Below, in pieces: positions 11,371 to 21,995 of a DNA stretch of 52,185 bases. The notes beneath the pieces are model-generated. The model was not told the origin of the DNA. It was given only the letters and a program-made list of their open reading frames with translations, and did not search any database. The stretch comes from Branchiostoma floridae (lineage: Eukaryota > Chordata > Leptocardii > Amphioxiformes > Branchiostomatidae), in assembly GCF_000003815.2 (NCBI RefSeq), contig NC_049993.1, positions 2,756,173 through 2,808,357 on the forward strand. Direction: 5' to 3'. A program made the translations under genes and the position numbers. Positions within the stretch are counted from its first letter, which is position 1; each line of letters opens with the position of its first letter.

Positions 11371-14300
11371 CTACAGGGGAGAGAGGACAGTTAGTATGTA
11401 CATGCACGTGTGTGTGAGTCTGTGAGTGTGTGCGTGTGTGTGTGTGCGTGTGCAGACTGGGTACCAGTGTCCTGTGGCCGTCACTAGCGTGGCTGTAACA
11501 GGGCCGTGGGCGATGCCTGGGATACTAGCCTACAGGGGAGAGAGGACAGTTAGTATGTACATGCACGTGTGTGTGTGTACGTGCATGTGTCCATGCATGT
11601 ATGTATGTATGTGTGTGTGTGTGTGTGTGTCTGTGTTTGTGTGTGTGTGTGTGTGAAGACCAGGGTACCAGTGTCCTGTGGCCATCACTGAAGTCGCTGT
11701 AACAGGCCTGTGGGCAATGCCTGGGATACTAGGCTATTGAATACACACAGGCTCAATCTTTTCACTTCCATTGATTAACAAGCAAAACATTGAGCCAGCG
11801 GTTACTACTGTCTACAGAGGATGGTATCAGACTGGAGAAGGCCTGTGTGTTGAATACTTTTTTATGGTAATTCCCGTTTCATTAAGGTTATATATTTTAC
11901 AATGATCTCTTTGTTTCATGACTATACTAGCTGAGAATCAGCATGACAAGTTGAACCTACCATGGTGTTGGAGACAGCGAAGGTGATCCCGGCGTGGTTG
12001 GGCGCGACGTCGGCATGGTTACTCATGTGACCCGAGGATTTACACGCACACGGACCCATGGACACCGACACCAGCCTGGGGCAGAGGGCAAAGGGCACAG
12101 GTCAACAACATGGTGGAACAGGACAATGGATACAATAAAAAATACAATACATTAACAATACAATAATAACAATACATTAATTAACACTAATTGTAATGCT
12201 GAAAATAATTTGGCATCAACTACAGTGCACAGTGGTGTCATGTGTGCATGCGTACATGTGTGTGTTACTGGAACTCACAGCAGAGCCACAATGAGGTTGT
12301 TCGTGTGTGTGTGTGTATATTTGTGTCTGTGTGCATGTGTGCAATTGTACGTGTATGTGTATGTGTGTGTGTTACTCACAGCAGAGCCACGATGAGGTTA
12401 TTAGTCGTACTGAAGGCCAGGATGAACACGGCCGGCCCCAGTAGCCCGATGTTAGTGTGTGCATGTGTGTGTGTGTTTGTGAGTGTGTGTGTGTGTGTGC
12501 GCGTGTAAGCATGTACATGTGCATGTGTGTGTGTGTGTTACTCACAGCAGAGCCACGATGAGGTTATTAGTCGTACTGAAGGCCAGGATGAACATGGCCG
12601 GCCCCAGCAGCCCGATGCTGGTCATCAGCCGGCGCACCGACAGAACCGTCCAGTTCTTACGGGAACCCAGCCAGTCCGACATGTGGCCTGCACCTGGGGA
12701 GGGGGAGATTTGGATCACATGAAAGGGAAACCACCTCATGGTATAACACACCTAAAAGTATGTAGAGTTAGTACAAATGACATCAGGGATCTACGCTGAT
12801 AGGATTTATGCATCTACATCTATGTAATTCTGTGTTATTCTGCCGGCATGACCCATCTATAGTGGAACAGTGGAAAGCACATAACATACAATAGGAAAGA
12901 GCAACAATTATATAATACAACAAGACTTGACAGACTATGCCATTATCCATACTCACAGCTACACATGCATTATAAGTGTAACTTCAGTTCTGTAAAAGCT
13001 TCAGTTTCAATCAGTATATAATTTGATAATCATCTGTTACATGTAGTCAGAATAAAGACTAGACGCTCATCAGTTAAGCATCAACACAGTCATCAATGGG
13101 CAGTCTACATGCCACAAGGAATATGTGTATATGTGTGTATATCACATGAACCTACCAACCCCTACGAGAGAGTTCACCATGTACGGAAACGCCGCGAAGC
13201 TGATGTTGTTAGCATGTATGTGTGTACTGTGTGCGTGTATTGTATGGGTATATCTGTGTACAGTATGTGCATGTGTATCACAGGAAGCTACCTACCTACT
13301 CCGACCACAGAGTTCACCATGTACGGAAACGCTGTAAAGCTGATGTCGTTAGCGTTGGCGCCGAGCGCTCGCTGCAGGTAAGTCGGCAGCCACGACAGAA
13401 CCACGTAGTTACTCCAGTTCATGGCGAAGTGCGGCGAGTAGATCGCCCACAGCAGGTTAGAGGTCAGGATCTGTAAGGGCAAAGGTTAGAAGTCAGGATC
13501 TGCAGGGTACAAAGGTCAGGAGGTCAGAGGTCAGTACATCCCAGTGTGGGAGATGAACTCCACCCAATATAGGTGCAGGATCCACAAGGGCACTAAGATT
13601 AGAGGTCAGAATCTATAAATGGAGGATGGACATGACATTTGGAAAGTTACCGGGGGGGGGGGGGGGGGGCAGAAAAATGCACAGAGAATCTTCAGTAACT
13701 TTTCAAATCAACCCTTCATTATCAATACACCTCCTTGCCCCACACCATATACACCAATGCCTGTTCCCTCACCAGCCGTCAGGACTAGATGGAGAAAGGA
13801 AAGTCTACAGCCGATAACACCCCCAACCAGTGGAATAGAACAGCCAATTAGCCCTCCACCAATCATTTGCTTAGACACCACCAACATCATGATTGGTCGG
13901 TTCAGAACCGTTGCTAAGCACCTTTTTCTTCTGTGTTTTCTGCACACGCTGAACCTCCATACCTGCACCAGCGTCCTGATTTGGAGTAATGACATTACAT
14001 GAACTTTTGCTTGCTGAACTTACCCAAACCTCCCATCACCAACCACCACTATCAGCTCTTGGAAAACAAAACAACTTGGAAAGACTGTTGTCATAAGAAA
14101 AGTTTGAGCAATTTATCAATAAAATTCTCAATTTTTAAATGGGATTGTCCTATTGATAATAGCCCTGCTTGCATTACAATGGTACTGTAGAATTTGAGGT
14201 CTAGAGGTAGGATTCTTTATCTATATACTAGCGACTATACTACACTATATATATAGAAGGACGCCAAGCCAGGTTTGATTGCGCTCGTAAGTGTCGTGTT

Positions 14301-17300
14301 GTATGTCTTGCTATACTTGAACACACAGTACACACAATGCTAACTACAATATACCAGGCTAGATACAATGGTCTATACAAGGTCTACAGAATGGTCTAGT
14401 TACAATTACAGTTACACAGATACAGCTATTCTACAATGTTACTACAGTGGAGCTACAAGATGTGTGGCTACTGACCTTAACCCATGGCTGCAACTGAGAC
14501 AGTTTGAATCTTGCCCCACGCTTAACTATTCTCAACAGCTAGTCTACTATTGGCTGCTATTTCCAGTCTGTGCTTAATATGGTTTGATCACATGGTCTAC
14601 TTCTAAATATGGGCTGAACCTCCTTACATAACTAACTTCACATGTGGTTTGGGTTTATCCGACAAGTACAGTACTCTATCTATCATCACTGTTACAGTAC
14701 AAACCCAAAATAATTACATTTGTCAAAGGATGGCTTGTGCTACATGATTTTGGTACCTTGGTAGAACATTTTTCAGGTCTCTTTTCAGATGTAGACATTC
14801 TGTACCTTGGGAGGAAGGAAGAGTTCCTCGTCATAGTCTATGGGTTGCTCCCGGAAGCAGAGAACCCACGTGGCGACCCACACGAACCCCAGCACCCCGA
14901 AACTGTAGAACATCATGGGCCACTGCAGTCTTGGGCACACCTGCAAGGGGGCGCAAGTACACCACAAACTATTAGACAGAAACTACAAAAGTTTGCTGTA
15001 ACCATCATCAAGGTTATCAACACAATTTTAAACTTTGGCTCTGATATTTTAGGAAAAAAACATGCAGTGTCTATCTAAATCTTTCTAAATGCTAATTTTG
15101 CCTAACCCTATTATATGTCCTCAGAACTAGTACCAGTACCAGTAGCAAAATACCACAACTCGTCCCAAAACTCACCACAGAGGCGAGAGTCTGTCCAATG
15201 GACCCGGAGGCCACCAGGTACCCGAACGCCCGCGACCGTTCCTCCATCGGGACCGTGTTCGCAAAGATGTGGAATATGGTCGGCAGCCCGAGGCCCTCGG
15301 CGAACCCCAGGCAGATCCGGGCGAAGATCAGCCCATAGAGCGTCCGGGCGAAGGTCGGCGTGAAGAAGGTCGCTAGGTGTACTATCTCAAATGTGCTCTA
15401 TCCCAAAAGCGCTTTTAGGATAGAAGCACTTCTGGGATAGGTCTGCATCCTAAATGTGCTTCTATTCTAAAAGCGCCCTAAGCCAGAGGGCATTCAGGAT
15501 ATCCCAGACGCGCTTCTTTGTCGCCGTCAATCATGGTGATTGACAGGACCGCAAGCGGGGATTGTTTCCATATTTGGTTCGACCTCGCGATCGCGAGACG
15601 TCGCGACAGTCTACTTGCGAGAGTTGCGCGAATTACACCATTTAGAGTCATTTATTCAAGACATCTTGTTTCTGAAATAAAAGCATGGATGGACTGAATG
15701 TGATGATATATATCTGCAACAGTCCTTTTAGTTAGTGATGAAATTTCTCAAAGCCCTGTCGTCCTGTATAGTAGCTTTTATTTCTCCTTCAAGGATATGA
15801 AAAGAAAAGATGACAAATCTTCTAATGGAAGTTATCTTTATTGCAAGATAATGCACAGAGGTAATTATACACTGCTGAATACAATATGTATACAGTGTAC
15901 ACAAATAATGGGACATTTATCAAACTTAATTCCATGCAGATTAAACACTATTTTGTCCTTTTGATTCTCACTATATGATTTTCATCAATCTAATTTTGCA
16001 TGGAAGACACAGAAAGCAATTCTCAATAGTGCATCCCAAGATGTACTACAAAATGTACCATATAAAATGTATTACAAAATGTACCATAATAAAACATGAT
16101 GACAGTCAGTGAAAACGTCCAGCTGCTTATTGATCAATTCCCCAAGCCATTCAGTTCCCAGGTTGTATTCTATCGCAAAAGTGCTTCTGGGATAGAAGCA
16201 GATGTTCGTCTAACAAGAATAGTAGATTGTCGTCTATCCTAAAAAGCGCTTCTGGGATAAATTGGGCTTCTATCCTAAAAGCGCTTCTGGGATATCCAGA
16301 ATACGTCGCAAGCGAAGGAGCGCATTCTGGATATCCTAGAAGCACTTTTGGGATAGAAGCACATTTGGGATAGATCTGCATCCAAAATCTGCTTCTATCC
16401 TAAAAGCGCTTCTAGGATATCCAGAACACGTTGCAAGCGAAGAAGAGCATTCTGGATATCCTGAATGAGCCCCTGTCGAAGGCGGCCGACATCTGTCTTC
16501 TCCTGTGCAGGGTGACTATGTTAATGGTTTGCTGAATTTCAGCTTCTGGTTTTGTTTCGAACTATCGAAATAGCGATACCGGAGATAGCGATACCTCGGT
16601 GTGTGGGGTCCATGCAGTCAACACGTCGCGAGAAAATGGCAGCAGTCACTTCTGGCGATTGTTTACACCAAAGTTTCCATATTAAGTTCGACCTCGCGAC
16701 ACCTGCCGTAATCTACGTGATGGAAATCCGCAGTTTATAAAGCAAGCGCTGAACCTAGAGTTTACGTGATTATGTGAGGGCTAGACCGACCCACGGAGTC
16801 CCCCAAAATGATTTGGTTTGTGCAAACTACGTTGATTTGGTGTAAGTATATGCGATCTTCTATCACAATCAAACCCGGAAGTGACCTCGTGGGAGAACAA
16901 AGATGGCGGCCTCAGGTTCACTACGAAAAATCACATACAAGATAGTCTCCGCCACCTAAGACACTAAGCTCCTCCCACAAGTTCACGTTCTGGATAAACA
17001 CACCGGCTTATCCTGAATGCGCTCCGACAGAAGCGCTGTCAGGATATCCAGAATGCGCTCCTCGCTTGCGACGCGTTCTGGATATCCCAGAAACGCTTTT
17101 AGGATAGAAGCACATTTTGGATGCCGGTCTATCCTAAAAGCGCTTCTATCATAGAAGCGCTTTTAGGATAGACGACAATCTAGGACGTGACACTAGGGAC
17201 CACACGGCAACGGCGAATCCCAGCACCCACTTGCCTCCCCAGCGTCGGGCTGCACTTCCACCGATAACCTACAGGGGGCAGCACACAAAAAGTCAGTCAT

Positions 17301-17722
17301 CAGTATCACATACCATTCTGTTGACAAGCTGAACATGTGATTTCCAAAGTTCCTGTCTTTTTTCTACGAAATCAGCCCAGGCTATCCCGTGGCCCCTACC
17401 TGACTACTGAAGTGTTCTAATGAGCTTGAAGGTTCCAGGCTACCCTGTAAGGCCAGCTCAAGGCTTCCCTGTGGCCCTTACCAATGTATCCTAATGAGCC
17501 TGTAGGTTCCAGACTACCATGGGGCCCTTACCTGATGTTACGTTAGCCCGGCTTGAGGCTACCCCATGGCCCTTCCCTAAATACTGATGTATGTTAGCCC
17601 AGCTATAGGCTCTCCTGTGGCTCTTACTTGACTACTGTTAGGTTAGCTCCAGGCTTCTCCATGGCCCTTACCTGACTACTGATGTACCCAACAGCAAAGG
17701 AACTCAGGATCCAGCCCTGAGC
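11218..17722 (-). CDS. SLC17/PHT4-family anion transporter (SLC17A9-like), 5'-partial, one exon split by an insertion
   Basis: Coding segments in transcript order are 17722-17672, 17268-17197 plus 15376-15176 (one exon split by an insert), 14940-14806, 13470-13296, 12687-12546, 12075-11961 and 11370-11218 (ends in TAA). They join in frame at GT-AG sites to about 347 residues of a 12-helix MFS transporter. Landmarks are GWILSSFAVGYISSQ (helix 2), GFAVAVWSLATFFTP (helix 3), FARICLGFAEGLGLP (helix 4, with the Arg and the GFAEG conserved in SLC17), MEERSRAFGY, NYVVLSWLPTYL (helix 7), HADVAPNHAGITFAVSNTM (helix 10-11 loop) and a final helix before SSASQVL. The family moves organic or inorganic anions, including vesicular ATP for SLC17A9, driven by Na+ or membrane potential; the substrate here cannot be told. 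The first 80-100 residues, with helix 1 and the start, were not found. The insert may make this allele null. Confidence 0.85.
11454..11535 (-). repeat. Partial duplicate of terminal exon with intact acceptor
   Basis: It repeats about 60 bp of the terminal exon's 5' part plus the CTGTAG acceptor. If spliced, the frame would keep helix 11, lose the last helix and run into a Thr/His-rich tail encoded by the adjoining CA repeat, ending at a TAA near 11400. It may therefore be an alternative terminal exon or only junk. Confidence 0.7.
11657..11736 (-). repeat. Second partial duplicate of terminal exon, decayed
   Basis: A more diverged copy of the same exon start; the acceptor region reads CAATAGCCTAG, so the original site is altered. 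It is separated from the first copy by a TG/TATG microsatellite. Spacing between copies is about 160-200 bp. Confidence 0.65.
11961..12075 (-). CDS. SLC17-like gene, penultimate exon
   Basis: 115 bp, beginning with the single base that completes the previous codon. It encodes VSVSMGPCACKSSGH then SNHADVAPNHAGITFAV. The (N/H)xxDxAPxxAG motif is a hallmark of SLC17 transporters. The donor is GTAGGT. Confidence 0.85.
12270..12455 (-). repeat. Two partial duplicates of the next exon, embedded in TG repeats
   Basis: At 12367-12452 and again, shorter, at 12267-12299 the sequence repeats the 3' end of exon 12546-12687 together with its donor site (TTACTCACAGCAGAGCCAC on the plus strand). Each is followed by (TG)n tracts. 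No acceptor lies at the exon-side end of these copies, so they could act only as decoy donors. Confidence 0.75.
12546..12687 (-). CDS. SLC17-like gene exon (helices 8-9)
   Basis: 142 bp. It encodes GHMSDWLGSRKNWTVLSVRR, the typical cytoplasmic loop of MFS proteins (G-x-x-S-D-x-L), followed by a hydrophobic helix. It joins in frame to neighbours through split codons at both ends. The acceptor is GTGCAG and the donor is GTGAGT. Confidence 0.85.
13141..13215 (-). repeat. Partial duplicate of exon 13296-13470 3' end
   Basis: The stretch AGTTCACCATGTACGGAAAC with its flank is a near copy of the 3' end of the real exon at 13310-13345, again joined to a TG-rich tract. The unit length is about 140-150 bp. 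Confidence 0.7.
13296..13470 (-). CDS. SLC17-like gene exon (helix 7)
   Basis: 175 bp, acceptor CTTACAG, donor GTAGGT within a GTAGGTAGGTAG repeat. It encodes NLLWAIYSPHFAMNW and NYVVLSWLPTYL, closely matching the helix 7 pattern shared by PHT4 and SLC17A9 proteins (WxxxLLSWLPTY). Confidence 0.87.
13455..13620. repeat. Short minisatellite derived from exon acceptor edge
   Basis: AGGTCAGGATCTGYARGG-like units recur about four times from the acceptor edge of the helix 7 exon into the intron (13461, 13493, 13525 and 13601 areas). The acceptor itself lies in the first unit. Confidence 0.6.
13652..13669. repeat. G18 homopolymer
   Basis: Eighteen consecutive G residues, likely polymorphic and error-prone in assembly, in an intron of the transporter gene. 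Confidence 0.95.
13671..14805. other. Intron of transporter gene, nothing else recognised
   Basis: There is no second gene. The stretch 14230-14420 has many TATATA and CTATAC words. Open frames here have no domain. Confidence 0.45.
14806..14940 (-). CDS. SLC17-like gene exon (helix 6 and central loop)
   Basis: 135 bp, phase 0 at both ends, acceptor TTGCAG, donor GTACAG. It encodes CPRLQWPMMFYSFGVLGFVW, a pattern (W-x-x-x-FYxFG) conserved in SLC17 and PHT4, then an acidic cytoplasmic loop with IDYDEELF. Confidence 0.85.
15176..15376 (-). CDS. SLC17-like gene, split exon, 3' part (helices 3-5)
   Basis: It encodes TFFTP, then FARICLGFAEGLGLP and MEERSRAFGYLVASGS, ending in GTGAG donor context. 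Its upstream edge is not a normal splice acceptor but one copy of the CTAG duplication at 15373-15376. The AG of that CTAG could serve as an acceptor, but pairing it with the GT at the other end would drop one base and shift the frame. Confidence 0.82.
15377..17192. mobile_element. 1816-bp insertion in a coding exon, palindromic TATCC-AAAAGCGC repeats, CTAG duplication
   Basis: CTAG occurs at both borders (15373-15376 and 17193-17196). Both ends carry imperfect inverted repeats of 100 bp or more built from CTATCCTAAAAGCGCTT, TTAGGATAGAAGC, ATCCAAAATGTGCTTCTATC and GGATATCCAGAACGCG. Related blocks lie inside at 16165-16470 in both orientations, so it may be two nested or tandem copies. No transposase frame is seen. 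Target duplications of 4 bp occur in several DNA transposon groups; I do not assign one. Confidence 0.8.
17193..17268 (-). CDS. SLC17-like gene, split exon, 5' part (helices 2-3)
   Basis: It starts phase 0 after CTGTAG and encodes VIGGSAARRWGGKWVLG then AVAVWSL. Reading through CTAG directly into 15372 gives exactly 91 codons with no frame change, which identifies the break as a precise insertion. Confidence 0.85.
17386..17700. repeat. Donor-site minisatellite, about 5 units of 55-80 bp
   Basis: Diverged copies of GGCCCTTACCTGACTACTGA joined to GTTAGCCCAGC / AGGCTACCC words fill the intron. The last unit contains the real donor of exon 17672-17722 (GTAAGG on the minus strand), and several earlier units keep a donor-like TTACCTGA. 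Confidence 0.7.
17672..17722 (-). CDS. SLC17-like gene, first exon found (helix 2)
   Basis: 51 bp, phase 0. It encodes AQGWILSSFAVGYISSQ, matching the helix 2 GxILSSFFxGYxxxQ motif of SLC17. The acceptor CTGCAG is weak in pyrimidines, so the 5' edge is less sure. No exon for the preceding part was found up to about 19 kb. Confidence 0.75.
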
Positions 17723-18072
17723 CTGCAGCCTTCATCGTGGAGCTGACAGGATTGGTTTCTTGATTGTTACAAAACTTTTTATAACACTATGCAGCGAAGC
17801 TTGGTTGTCAATTTTTCCTAAATATCATTGGCAAAACTGCATTCCTTAACACTTAACCTCCTTGCTTTGACTAAAGTTTGAGGAAAATTGTATTCCTTAT
17901 TGGAGAACTTTTCAAAGGAAAAATATTGCACATCTGACTGTTGAAAGATTTAGAATTTGCATAATTCTAATTGTCTGTAATAAAAATGTCCGGGTGTGAA
18001 GCTGTCTATCCTGTACTGCGTGCATGGTGTGGTACAGGTCGCAGGTGAGGAGGAGTCACATCACTGTGGGCA

Positions 18073-19062
18073 CACGATGGTAAAATTTGGCCCAAAAGTT
18101 TCCATTCGAACGCAGAGTATCGGGTTACCGGGGCTCCCGCGCGGTCCCCGCGGAGGGCTGACAGTGACTGAAACATCTTCTACAAGATCGTGATAGTTAG
18201 AAAAGCAACCCCTCTCACGCGTCTCGTCGAGATTAAATGAAAACTGGCAGTGTGTACAAATCAAATCTTACCGTTTACGTGTGTTGCACAGTTTTGTCTC
18301 CATGTTTTCTGAAATGTGCCTAGTTGGTTGGTTTAGAAAGGGTGTTTGGTGGACAAAAAAACAAATACCATATTTAGATCGGTCCTAAATTTGACTGAAA
18401 ATCCAAATCTTTTATATCATATGAGTAATGATTGTAAAATCAAACTTTCTGTCATAGGGATTTTTCAAATTCTACTTAGAACTATTTTTACAACCAAGAT
18501 AAGGTCGAAAAATCATGTTTTTCACACTCAAAGCCTCGTAATTAAAAATTGCGTCCATATTCCAAAAATCCCTAAGACACAAACCTGGAAATATTAGCTG
18601 TCGACAATTTAAGTCCTGAAAGAGTTTATTTGCACGCGTTTTGTAAGCGATTTAAATACAATGTTTGCTCGTATGTCGAGTCGCACTGATAGGGACATGG
18701 AGTAATTGATACCGCCGTAAACAAGTGTTGTAACATTCAAGGTCACCAATATTGACGCCAGCAGCTTTGTTACATGTCACATGTTCCGAACTAAGCGGCA
18801 GCAAAATTAAGCTTGCCAAATAATGGTTTATATTTGTGAAAATGTTTGTTTTTCTTCTGACGCACGGCACCCAGGAAAACAAGAGTGTTTTCTGCATGGT
18901 TACTGTAACAACCTGCGGATGACCGGGGTTGACCTCCAATAGAACACCCATTCTGTTAGATCACGTCAGCGTTCTGTTCGATCTCGGCAGATGGAACCTG
19001 ATTCGTGTTCTAAATCCCCACATAGAAGTCTGGACATTTTGGGGCCAAATTTTACCATCGTG
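18073..19062. mobile_element. 990-bp element with terminal inverted repeats
   Basis: It begins CACGATGGTAAAATTTGG(CCC) and ends with the exact complement of that string; similarity continues loosely for about 30 bp. There is no coding frame inside. The flanks show no clear duplication, so the true ends may be a little different. Confidence 0.65.
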
Positions 19063-19065
19063 AGG

Positions 19066-21310
19066 AGCCTTTAGCCTTGGTGGGTGTCTGTGCGGTCAAG
19101 TTATGACATTTACAGCTTTAGTCCCAGCTCAAAATAAGAGTTTTGATTTTCACAGTACTCAAGATTTACCTATTATCCCTTTCTTATCAAAATTTTCCAA
19201 GGGTATTTTGTGTAATCATTTATTGTTTTTGACTATGGTGCATTTTCAACGAAAAATTGAAAAAAAATGGTCGTTTCTGATGTTTTCGGCCCAAAAAAAA
19301 CAATATAATCCTAATTTAAAACAAAATACCCTCGGATAAAAATGATAAGTTTAAGGTTGGCTTTCATCCTTTAGAATGTCATGATTGAAAGTCTTGTTTC
19401 CAGCTGGGACTAGACTCATGAAATAAACAACACTTTTTTTAACCAAAATGTTTATTTCTAACCCAAAATCAGGTATGTAGAAAAACAAAATCACAAGTAT
19501 TCAATGTGTTTAAAGTAGTTTGAATAGTTTGATTGTTTGAATAGTTTATTTGTAGATACATGGCAGTCAATGTACATGTCTGAATTGCGTATCAATTACA
19601 AACATTCTTAATAAAAGACCTTAAAACGACTTAAGATCTCATACCTGTGCTACTTAAACTACTCAGGAAATTCCTTATCCCATTATATTGCTAATTTCTC
19701 TACCACAACTGGAATATTTTACCTATACATATATTACATACATGAAAAATATCAGACTATGGAGAATTCCGTTTTAGAAAGATTTGTGTGTTTTGAATGA
19801 CTGGCAGCCATCTTGGAACCCTTCCCATTCGACCCACCAACATGGCGACGACAGTATCCGGAGAACTAGATGTCAAAATCACATTCCAAACCTGTCCCAG
19901 ACAGTTTATCTTACAAAAACCTTGTTAAAAGTTTCATTTTGGATGTCCTTGAAGTGATTCTTCCAGTCCCCCACAATTCAGCAGACTTAAGGCACGTGGG
20001 ATGAAAGACATCTCATGTCTTTTCGTTTTGCTGACCATTGTTGCGCGATAACGTCTTCTGCTGCGCAGACCGTAGTGAGTGTCCGTGGGGCTGGTTAAGA
20101 ATGCCCAGAGAGGAGAAGACTCGTCCTGAAGGGTTTGTTCAAGTGTTCTCAATGTGGCTCTGTCACGTCTACTAGCTAGTGTTGGGATAGAGTCAACAGA
20201 AAGTCCAATGATTCTCATACAACGCTTTTGAACAGATTCAAGAGAGTCCGAAAGATGATTTGGCAATCCTCCCCACAGAGGGCTCGCGTATTCGAGGATC
20301 GGTCTGATGAACGTTAGGTAGATCTGGGTTAAGACGTCTACCGAGAGACCCGCCTTCTTAGCGATGCAAAAGGTAGTAAGTCCTTGGTCGGACTCTGCTC
20401 AGCATGTATTGTATGTGAGCATCCCAGGCGATGTCATAAGAGATGTGGACACCAAGTAGCTTGAAGGTGGTGACCCTTTGAATCTCATTACCAGCTATGG
20501 TGGGATGGGGAGGACAGGGTACATTGGCCTCTTTTCTGGTGCTGATTACCATGTCCATGCTTTTTTTGCTGTTTGCGGCAAGGGAGAAAGACTTGCCCCA
20601 TTCATCAATATAGTCCAGCGCAAGTTGGGTCTGACCGGGTAATGACCCCATGAGGAACTCTGAAGTTGTCAAGTCATCAGCATACTTAACCGGAGAGACA
20701 GACATTGGCAGCTTAGCGTCCAGAGTGTTTATACATATCACAAACAGAAGCGGCGAAAGCAAGCCACCTTGCGGAACACCAGCCAAGACTGTGTGGGGCT
20801 TTGACTGACACGAACCCCACTTTACCACCTGGGTCCGGTCTTCAAGGTAGCTAAACTAAATAGTACTAAAACTGTGTGAAGTTTCATCGTAGTGCGACCG
20901 AGCAATCAAAAGTTACGATCATATGTATAGAATACTACTTTATTCCAGGCCGTGGGCCGTCTTAAGCCAACAGAGAATATTGCTCTGTAATATTTACACA
21001 CTGAGCATATAAGTGGAGCAATAAATTTCTGTTGATAGTTTGGTACTAAATCATCGTCAATTTTGTATAAGTGAAATAAGTTTTTTGCTTTCTGGTCTGT
21101 TGGCAAGTGATTCGCAACCGAGATAGGTGACCCAACTCCCCAGGGGGTGGGGTGGGGGTGTAGGTGTAAGGGCCGAGTTGAGACATGCCAAAATGTAATT
21201 GTAGATCCTGGACTATTGTAAAGACTTAGTGTTTGATCAATTACTTGAGGACTACAAAGTAAATCACAACTTGATTCTACATGTAATGGCTGTCTAAACA
21301 GGCGGCACAA
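19066..21310 (-). mobile_element. 3' end of a CR1-like LINE, interrupted by another LINE
   Basis: The minus frame at about 21200-20906 encodes AKNLFHLYKIDDDLVPNYQQ and later VGLRRPTAWNKVVF, matching the C-terminal tail of CR1/L2-type reverse transcriptases (LxPxY, then GPxxWNxLP). The following 3' untranslated part runs to 19066 but is split at about 19518/20857 by a second LINE. A second, uninterrupted copy of this 3' end lies at 39095-39690 on the plus strand. Confidence 0.7.
19519..20856 (-). pseudogene. 5'-truncated CR1/L2-like LINE with one frameshift, nested in another LINE
   Basis: The minus frame from 20850 encodes SYLEDRTQVVKWGS, then GVPQGGLLSPLLF and the catalytic KYADDL box, and the thumb region. 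A frameshift near 20370-20385 leads to a second frame with FIRPILEYASPLWGG and LESVQKRCMRIIG, the usual RT C-terminus. The 3' end has a short CTATTCAAA-like repeat tail, as in CR1/L2. The comparison with 39205-39230 shows the empty target site. Confidence 0.82.
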
Positions 21311-21995
21311 GTCATGTCGCAGTCCCGTGTGTAAATAGAACGTTCCTGAGTCGGACTCTGGATGAGTGGACTCCGAGTCGACTTGTCCAGCCTACGACAT
21401 GTGTTATTTTGTCACGTGTATTGCGCGTGATTCAACCTCGTTCACCTTTGGCCCGTAATACCTGTGTACTTAGGGTGATAACATTGTAGCTCCTATCGGG
21501 AAAGTTGTGCATATTTTCATTTTATTCTGAGCTTGTCACAAATAACACTGCATCCGGATTTGTCCAGCAATTTTTGAATGTAAGTTTAAACAAACTGTCT
21601 TCTTCTTTGACATTCCAGTCTCCGGAGACTGTCTGTGCGTCTCTGGAACTGCATGCAAAAGGAGATGTTATCAACAGAAGTATAGACCAATTAAACACTC
21701 GGCGATGTGGCGTACTATCATGCGACCGTGTCTACACCCTTCCAAGAAGGCCAGCTGACTAGTACTTGCCAAACCAACGCGGAAGTTGTGACAGTCACAG
21801 CCATACAAGGTTCAGAACATCGGCGCAACTCTTTCTCTGGTACGTGGCAACACAACATACAAAGGAGTAAGTAAGTCTTGACTTTTTCTATAGCACATGG
21901 TTCTATGAAATACATGTAAAGAACAGGATATGTGTTTACTATACAGGTAGTGTATGTAAACATTTTGGGCGTTTGTAGTTTTAGGGGTTGTTATG
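21311..21995. other. No gene recognised
   Basis: A pyrimidine tract and CAG at about 21600-21620 look like an acceptor, but no protein domain follows and no partner exon was found. I do not call a gene. Confidence 0.4.

Noticed and set aside
11426-12722. Cys/Val-rich open frames
   Set aside because: They are translations of TG microsatellites and of the antisense of transporter exons.
18061-18264. Minus-strand frame considered as the missing N-terminal exon of the transporter
   Set aside because: It has no hydrophobic helix and no SLC17 pattern, and it overlaps the end of a TIR element.
20906-21310. Minus-strand frame considered as a host gene
   Set aside because: It matches the C-terminal tail pattern of CR1-like LINEs and continues into a repeat present again at 39.1 kb.
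21600-21765. Possible exon after a pyrimidine tract and CAG at about 21619
   Set aside because: The reading frame shows no known domain and no compatible partner exon was found nearby.
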